This document shows positions 57,501 through 64,000 of a DNA stretch of 64,000 nt, in pieces; the first letter of the stretch is position 1; the number at the start of each line of letters is the position of its first letter. The stretch is from Primula veris. Its lineage: Eukaryota; Streptophyta; Magnoliopsida; Ericales; Primulaceae. Location: the NCBI GenBank assembly GCA_963682055.1, contig OY821746.1, positions 26,044,481 to 26,108,480 on the forward strand, read 5' to 3'. The position numbers and the translations under genes are program-made. The notes beneath the pieces are model-generated. The model was not told the DNA's origin. It did no database searches and saw nothing but the letters and a program-made list of their open reading frames with translations.

Positions 57501-60132
57501 CCTAATAGTAAAAACATAACCATACAAGTTACTGTAGCAAACGTCTCATTATATTGATGAAAACCAAATAGGCCCATCTTCCCATGACGAAGTTAGTATT
57601 TCAAGCCTCTAACAACCTGCAACGCCATCCTAAGCTTCTTCTTCTGGACCTTTGTTTAGCTTCTTTGACCCAGAATTCTATCTTTTTAAGAAAAAAGCAA
57701 TTGCCAAACTGGCACAAAGATATCTTTCTACTAGTAAGTACAAATATGGGTGTATAATAGTAATACTATAAGCATATGAATTAATGTAACAAACTTTTCA
57801 CAATATTGATGAAAACCAAATAGGCCCATTTTTTTCATGACAGAGTTAGTATTTCAAGCTTCTAAAACAACCTGCATCGCCATCCGGACCTCCGTATCAT
57901 ACGCCCTATGCTTCCCCCTATCCGACAACACGCCAAACACCTAAGACACTACTTAAACGCCTCTTGTCAGACCGCCAACAGGTTCTTGTTTTGGACTTTT
58001 TTTAGCTTTTTTGACCCAAAAATCTATCTTTCTAAGAAAAAAGCAATTGCCAAACTGACCCAAAAATCTCTCTTTTTAAAATATAAAACAAGCTACTAAA
58101 CCAAACACCAATAGCTTCGTTTAAGAAAAAAACTAAGAAAAAGCAATTGCCAAACTGGTACAAAGCTATCTTTCTACTCATAAGTACAATATTAGCTATC
58201 GTTATCATTTAAAGGGTATATAATAGCAAAACTATAATCATATGAATTACTGTAACAAGCTTTTCTTAATATTGACAAAAACCAAACAAGACCATCTTTT
58301 CGGGCTTCTAACAACCTGCATAGCGTTCCTAATCTCCGTATCGTACGCCTAACCTTTCCCCCTAGATTTGGTAATTTGTATGTAAAAAACCTAAATAATT
58401 TCTAACTTCTTAACTTCTTCTTTTGAACTTTTTTTTAGCAAAGTGCTATCTTTCTACTAAACAAAATACCAAGAGCTTCTATTAGCAAAGAGCTGAAAAA
58501 AACAAGAATAAAGGCGTTGCCAAACAGGCACAAAGTTATCTTTCTACTTAACGAGCATCGGTAAGTACAAATATTAGGCATCCTCATTACTTAAAGGGTA
58601 CTATTATACAATAGCAAAACTATAATCATATTAACTATCCTAACACTTTTCTTAATATCGATAGAAAACCAAATAAGACCATCTTTGCAAGCTTCTAACA
58701 ACCCCCACATCGCCATTCTAATCTCGGTATCATACACCCTACGCTTCCCCTAGTCAGACAACACCCCAAACGCTTCCGAAACATACTTAAACGCATTCTC
58801 GCAGGCTGCGGACGGGTTCTTACACAAATGCTTTTTTAGCTTTGAGAAATTAGCTTTTGGGTCATAAAAGCTAAAAAAGTTTGAAAGCAGCAAAGCTAGG
58901 AATTGGGGGGATTTTTTTAAGCTATTTCACATAAAAAATTATCAAACGTAGAAATTTTTCAATCAAGTCACTTTGTATAGATACAAGTCACCTATAAGTT
59001 AACACAAGTAAAAAACGACATATGAACAAAAATAAGTTATAAATCACTTATAATTAAAAAAAACTAAGGTGGTGCCAAACAGTTTAAAAGCAGCTTTTTG
59101 ACCTAAAAACCGATGTCAAACACACCCAATAGTAAAAATAAAATCATATTAATCACTCTAGCAAACTTTTCATAATATTGACGAAAACCAAACAAAGCCA
59201 TCTTTTCAAAAACAACCTGCATCGCCATCCTCATCCCCGCATTGTAAGCCTTCCTCCTCCCCTTATCCGATAACACCCCAATTTTGTACTCTTTTAGCTT
59301 TTTTACCCAATTTTTTTTAATCATTTTAAGAAAAAAGTAATTGCCAAACTGACCCAAAAATCTATCCTTTTAAAATCTAATAAGCTGGTAAACCAAACAC
59401 CAGCGAGCCTACGATTAAGAAGGAAAAAAAAACTAAGAACAAGCAAATACCAAACTGGCACAAAGTCATCTTTCTACTAGTATATACAAATATTAGATAT
59501 CATTATTACTTAAAGGTGTAAATAATAGCAAAACGAGTGTTTTCAAACGCAAAATCTTAGCTAAACTGTTTTTGCAAGAGCTACACTAATCGAGGAAAAA
59601 TGAGCTTTAAAGAGCTTTTTTTTTACTACAACGCACTTTTTTAAAACAGCGAATAAAACTATAAGCATATTAATTATCGTAACATGGAAACAAAACAGGA
59701 CCATCTTTTCGAGACGGAGTTACCAACCTGCATCGCCATCCTCATCTCCATATCGTACGACTTCCTCTTCCCCTTATCCGACAACACACCAAACGCCTCT
59801 GAAACATACTTAAACGCTTCCTCGCACGCTGCAAACGCGTTCTTATCCGGATGCAATGTCAGCGCAAGCTTCCGGTACTGTTTCTTAATAACGCTAATTT
59901 GCGAGAACGGTTCGATTTGTAAAATTCTGTACCAGTTTTTTACGGGTTGGGTGGCGTGAGAGAGGATTTGGAAGGCGGTGAGGGTCTCGGTTAAGCCGTC
60001 TAGAGAGGGAGAGAGGGTGTGTGCTTTGATGGCGTAGGATAAGGCGGAGTTGAGGTTGGTGGTTGGTGAGGAGGTGTAGGTTGTTTCTGCTAGGGTTTTT
60101 AGGGTTAGGGCTTGTTTTTCGTTGCTCTCCAT
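54551..60132 (-). CDS. J-domain protein with zinc ribbon and DUF3444, 2 exons
   Basis: Exon 1 is 60132-59728 (donor CAG|GTTGGT) and exon 2 is 56539-54551 (acceptor ATACAG|GCT), joined in phase 0: 2394 nt, 797 residues. Exon 1 encodes a helical N-terminus and a J domain at about 66-127 with the HPD motif at 94-96, needed to stimulate Hsp70. Exon 2 opens with a zinc-ribbon-like FWTLCVIC...MCPGC module (Cys 154, 157, 174, 177). A long repetitive charged region follows, with about seven variants of 'VLERSMP...LRSKRGVRT' and a poly-Glu run. It ends with a DUF3444 domain from about 579 (GQVWAVYDGDDSIPRHYGLI). This J-zinc-DUF3444 order is a plant-specific co-chaperone-like family of unclear client. 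The 3.2-kb intron contains repeated exon fragments. Confidence 0.93.
55511..55562 (+). repeat. (TTC)n microsatellite encoding a poly-Glu run
   Basis: About 17 TTC units on the plus strand encode an uninterrupted glutamate stretch of about 18 residues in the J-protein linker. Trinucleotide slippage here changes the length but keeps the frame. Confidence 0.95.
57600..59300 (-). repeat. Five decayed copies of the J-domain exon 1 end inside its own intron
   Basis: The true exon end lies at 59728 (minus strand GCGATGCAG|GTTGG). Similar junctions occur with ends near 59219 (GCGATGCAG|GTTGT), 58697 (decayed), 58318 (GCTATGCAG|GTTGT), 57874 (GCGATGCAG|GTTGT) and 57619 (GCGTTGCAG|GTTGT). The copies at 59219, 58697 and 57874 also carry 60-130 bases of upstream exon sequence, including the part encoding AFGVLSDKGKRK in changed form. 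The copies contain stops or frameshifts. Flanking intron words ('aaaaccaaa-a-g-ccatctt', 'gccaaactgg-acaaag') repeat with the same spacing. Confidence 0.85.
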
Positions 60133-60144
60133 GTTTACTCTTTC

Positions 60145-60158
60145 TCTGTGTGTGTGAG

Positions 60159-60213
<55 letters not shown>
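60145..60213. repeat. (GT)n/(GA)n microsatellite in the J-protein 5' leader or promoter
   Basis: Nearly continuous GT repeats with GA interruptions begin about 13 bases upstream of the start codon and end in GAGAGAGAGAGGGAGGGAGG. On the coding strand this is a CT/AC-rich leader. Confidence 0.95.
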
Positions 60214-60216
<3 letters not shown>

Positions 60217-60238
60217 GGAGGTTTATCTATTGGTGAAG

Positions 60239-60831
60239 GAGGCTGGATTTTCACGCCAAAACCTTAAAAGGTAAATTATAATCGGTAATTCTATTTCTCA
60301 TTTACGGGTTTATCTTTTTATTTACTTATTATTTTGATTTTTTTTTATAAAAATTATCATAATAAATTGTAAAAATTGTCAAAAATCTATAAATAGTTAT
60401 ACTACTTAAAAAGTGAGTAAAAAATATTTTAAATTTTAATTTAATTTTAATTTTTTTATCTTTTATTGTTAATTTGTAGAAAAAAAATACTACAAAAATT
60501 ATAAAATTAAAAAAACATGGTTGAAAAGGTTAGATATTAATTTTACAACTATGTTGTATTGATTTTACAATTTTTGTGGTATTTTTTTTGTAAAAAATAG
60601 CAATAAAAGATAAAAATGTAATAAAAATCAGTAAAAAAATTAGAATTAACTTTGAAATATTTTTACTTATTTGTTAACTGGTATAACTATTTTTAGATTT
60701 TTTATTATTATTTTTATTATTTTTAATGATTTTATAAGAAAAAAGGTAAACCGTAATTCTGAATTACGGTTTGTATTTTGTAATTACGGTTTTTGCGTTA
60801 AAAAAAATTTGTAGTCAGAAAATCCAGCCTC
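60239..60831. mobile_element. Foldback Mutator-type MITE, 593 bp
   Basis: The ends are a perfect 14-bp inverted repeat, GAGGCTGGATTTTC ... GAAAATCCAGCCTC. Much of the interior is also an imperfect inverted repeat: the left arm with 'aaatagttata' and 'atcttttattg' is mirrored in the right arm. It is flanked by attggtgaag / attgatgaag, a near-perfect ~10-bp direct repeat. Long TIRs with a 9-10-bp duplication point to a Mutator-like MITE. It lies about 100 bases upstream of the J-protein start codon. Confidence 0.82.
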
Positions 60832-60841
60832 ATTGATGAAG

Positions 60842-62576
60842 TGAAGGGGTTTACTTTTTAATGTGGCTTTGTTTAGTTGTTTGACATTCGGTGCTTAAAA
60901 CTTGAATGTAATTTATATTTACAATTATTAAATTTTTGACTAATAATACGCCACTATCAACAATTTCCCATCATTAGATATTTTTCTAAAAACTTGTTAC
61001 AGACTAAACTTACGAGTTACAAATAATTAAAGTATATTTTTCGACGTCCATCATAAAAAAATATACTTTTATACCTATGAGATACGACCAAACAGCTGTA
61101 AACTCGTTTGACCTTTCAAAAATTACTTTTCCGTTTTTGATTCCGCTTCTTGTTTTCCGGCTGTCATTATTTCATGTGTAAATCTTTTTCTTTGTATGTA
61201 TTTCTTACACATTTCACATTTCAACTTCCGTTTCACTTTACACTTTTGTTTTCGTTTATGACAACTATGATTTCACTTATTATCATTTTAGACCTGTCTT
61301 CTTTTCATTAGTGATTTGATACCGCTTTGCTGGGAGTGGGACAAAGCTAAGATCAGTGACTGCTCGGAAGTCTGCTACTAGCAACTAGCTTGAACTATTG
61401 GTATTTGGTCATTTAATTTATTTTTTTTTTATGTAAAACTGGATGACCTAAAATAAACTATGTTTTCAAGTTGCCATTCGGTAGTAATTTTTTGTATGCT
61501 TTGAATAATTATCAGCACATCTGTGCACAAATTTTAAAAGCACAGGATACGGCAGAGTTAGACTCGACAAATATGTTCTAAACAGACTAGCGTTGTGGTT
61601 AACTGATCGGTGATGAGTTTTTTGATACCTCCAGGCTCCAGGCCACCGTAAAAAAGAATCATTACTGCTTGAACAAGTTTGATGCATTTTGTTTTCGTCC
61701 CTTTCATATAATGATCAATAACGTGTGGGAGTTGGGTAATGTCACAGTCGTAAACTTACCATTTAGCTTAACCTAGAGCACCTCTGTCATACAAATATGC
61801 AATAGTTTCTATTGTGGGATCATAGGGTTTCTAAACGTTATACGAGTAATGATATCAGGGCTTAAAGTTATCCAACATGGCTCCTGTAGAAATTTTGCGG
61901 ACACTGCTTCATGCTGATCTTTTGATGTTTTAAGACAGAAAAGATTGCAGCATATATATCACATTATGCAAAATTCACATGTCATGCAGAATTTATGTTA
62001 GGGATAAACTCATTAACGTTCGAGATGGTGACAAACGACCAGATGAACACACTTGCCTGATAGAAATAATCCATAAAACAATATTTAGAATTTCACTACA
62101 ATGTCCCTCCAAGTCTAAGAACCTGAAGGAAATAACATCCAGTTTTTTAGAGAGTTAAGATGACAGGCTCCAGTGGACAATGAAAACATATTTTCATTAC
62201 TTTCCTGATGAAAACTAAGAATCAAATAAAAGGAAAAGGAGGAAGAAGAACACAATGGGCAAAACCATACAACAAGAAGAGGGAGATATGGATGAAAATT
62301 TTGCCTTTTGTAACGGCACCCTCACCACAACAAACAATTTGCTTGATATAACTTATTTTCAATGTACTTCCAGTTTCCATCATGTAAAAATTGAAACAAA
62401 AGGAGCCCAGATTTTGCAAAAACTACAAAATAAACAGCAATCTTTAGGTGAACCTCTCAATGCAACATCCATAAAATGGAATTACAAATGCGTCTGCTAC
62501 TAGGGGAAGAGTACCATCACCGACCGTGCTACCACAGGTGACTATGTTTCAGCCATCCACGAAAAGTGACAGACTC
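60842..62576. other. Intergenic DNA, nothing firm recognised
   Basis: Mostly AT-rich. A GC-richer stretch near 61310-61390 and another near 61560-61660 show no coding signal I trust and no complete tRNA. Confidence 0.45.
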
Positions 62577-62676
62577 TCACTTGTGCCCATAAGAATTCTC
62601 TGTATAGGTAACAGATCTAAGGCATTCTCTACGTCTGGCCACGGATGGAATAATAGGGGCATATTGTGGGACTTGT

Positions 62677-63914
62677 CTACTTTGTATTGTGAGTTGGGAC
62701 ACTAATAAATATTTTTGTGTTCTTGAAATCATCTAGAAGGGGGTTGTATCCATCTTTGGTTTTTGTTCTTGAGGGCTGACCAAATTCTTCCATAAACAAA
62801 GATGTATCAAGCTGGAATTAAATGGAAAATATCAATACTAGATGAAAGAAAGAAAACGGAATCTCAAAATAATTGACTATTCAAATGAAAAAAATATACA
62901 TGGATCAATATCAGGAAGTATTTGTGAGCAAAACTTAGATATAAATAGATTCCTAGTGGTGTCACGTAATAGACACAAAGGGACAAAGCATAAAAAAGAA
63001 GAATTGATACAAAATCCTCGTTTCATAAAATGCAAGCATCATGAGAAATATACTTATTTCAGCATCTACAAATGCTTTTGGCCACTCTATCGCACAATTG
63101 AAAAACAAGTATTTCATATTTGTCAACATATTAAGGCTTGAGTCGGCCTGACCATGAAAAGCATCCCAAGTTAGCCAACAAAAAATTATTTAGCAACAGC
63201 GAGACATACCATGGGTAATTGTCATGAATATAAGAATTTCAATTATCCCATTTGTGGTAAATATATATTTTCAGACTCAAGAGTGGGAAAATACAACATG
63301 AAATTACCGTAATTGTCCTCCTTTTCTTTCCCTGCTTTGATGATTTATCTTTCGCCGATTTCAACCATCCAGAGCAATAATGATCAATACGTTCTAACAG
63401 CCAAAAGTCTGTGGGAAAAAAGATATCAGCATCTCCCTGAAATAGAAAACAAGGAACTACCAATTTAGTCATGCTGCAGAGTCTAGCAAAGACTATGTTC
63501 TACTGAAATTTTAGAGGAACACAGGGGATAGCCTAGTTTTCAGATTGATATTTCCGAGTAAGTTCTATAGATTCTTCAGTAATAATTGCCCCATTGCTAA
63601 TAACTTGTTATCTTTTAAATTATAAACCGTGATTTACTTAGAAGACAATACTAAGGGAAGAGGTTTTAGCCTTTCATCAGACAAATTAAATTTCTCAACC
63701 TATCAAAGCAGACCGTAGCATGTAACCAACTTAATATATGTAATACAATAATAAGTAATTTTACATTCATTTACAATTAAAAACCGCATATTGATAGACA
63801 CTCTCCCCTCAACGACTCCAGACTGATAAAGTATAATCCTTGTCAAAATCATAACAGTGCCACGCTCACCTTTGCTTGCAAGTAACTGCTGTAATCAAGA
63901 CTACTGCCATCTTT
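62677..63914 (-). CDS. 3' part of an unidentified multi-exon gene (5' end outside the window)
   Basis: Three minus-strand blocks with splice-like borders keep one frame: 63914-63870 (ends GCAAAG|GTGAGC), 63436-63308 (TTTCAG|GGAGAT to ACG|GTAATT) and 62811-62677 (ATTCCAG|CTTGAT to TAG). They encode 15, 43 and 44 residues. The middle exon has an aromatic-rich GDADIFFPTDFWLLERIDHY followed by a Lys-rich stretch. An alternative last exon from 62732 (CCTTCTAG|ATG) to 62577 is also phase-compatible; it gives 51 residues ending VTYTENSYGHK. I do not recognise the family. The good acceptor and donor sites and sustained frame argue for a real gene, but the exon set may be incomplete. Confidence 0.5.
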
Positions 63915-64000
63915 CTGCAGCAAGAAAGGGATAACAAAAAATAGTAAGAAATTCTCGTTGATACATTTTTAATTTAATTCTAGACCACACACATGAAATA

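Overview
This window is nuclear DNA of a flowering plant, most likely a eudicot. The genes are conserved plant families split by many GT-AG introns, the intergenic DNA is very AT-rich, and plant transposon families and a fragment of plastid DNA are present. Gene content alone does not fix the species.

Layout. 0.8-8.1 kb (+): an 8-exon plastidic glycolate/glycerate translocator gene (PLGG1, LrgB family). 8.2-15.5 kb: no recognisable gene; it holds 3'-flank repeats, a 20-G homopolymer, a degenerate non-coding repeat array (10.9-14.5 kb) and a clean 58-bp tandem repeat. 15.6-22.4 kb (-): a 12-exon SCAMP gene. 23.1-34.1 kb: a complete, very young Ty3/gypsy LTR retrotransposon of the Tat lineage. 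It has 695-bp LTRs differing at two positions, TSD TACAT, an intact 1856-codon gag-pol with a second RNase H, a 78-bp tandem array, and a spliced antisense ORF with its own TATA box. It sits about 0.76 kb upstream of the SCAMP start codon. 34.9-35.1 kb: a CACTA-like MITE. 36.7-40.9 kb (+): a 6-exon VPS25 (ESCRT-II) gene. 43.1-51.7 kb (-): an 11-exon IWS1 gene whose 4.9-kb second intron contains a TIR element carrying plastid trnA-UGC/rrn23-spacer DNA. 53.6-54.0 kb: a Mutator-type MITE. 54.6-60.1 kb (-): a 2-exon J-domain + DUF3444 gene. 60.2-60.8 kb: a foldback Mutator-type MITE. 62.7-63.9 kb (-): the 3' part of an unidentified gene that continues past the right edge.

Functionally the host genes are unrelated housekeeping genes: photorespiratory transport, membrane trafficking, endosomal sorting, transcription elongation and a co-chaperone-like protein. 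There is no operon or gene cluster.

The most unusual theme is local. In three independent genes (PLGG1 intron 1, IWS1 intron 2, the J-protein intron 1) the intron contains one to five decayed copies of the end of its own upstream exon. Most copies still carry the 5' splice-site junction. This looks like repeated tandem duplication of exon-donor junctions into introns, and could both lengthen introns and supply decoy splice donors. The spliced antisense gene of the retrotransposon and the plastid DNA inside a TIR element are the other two points most worth a second look.
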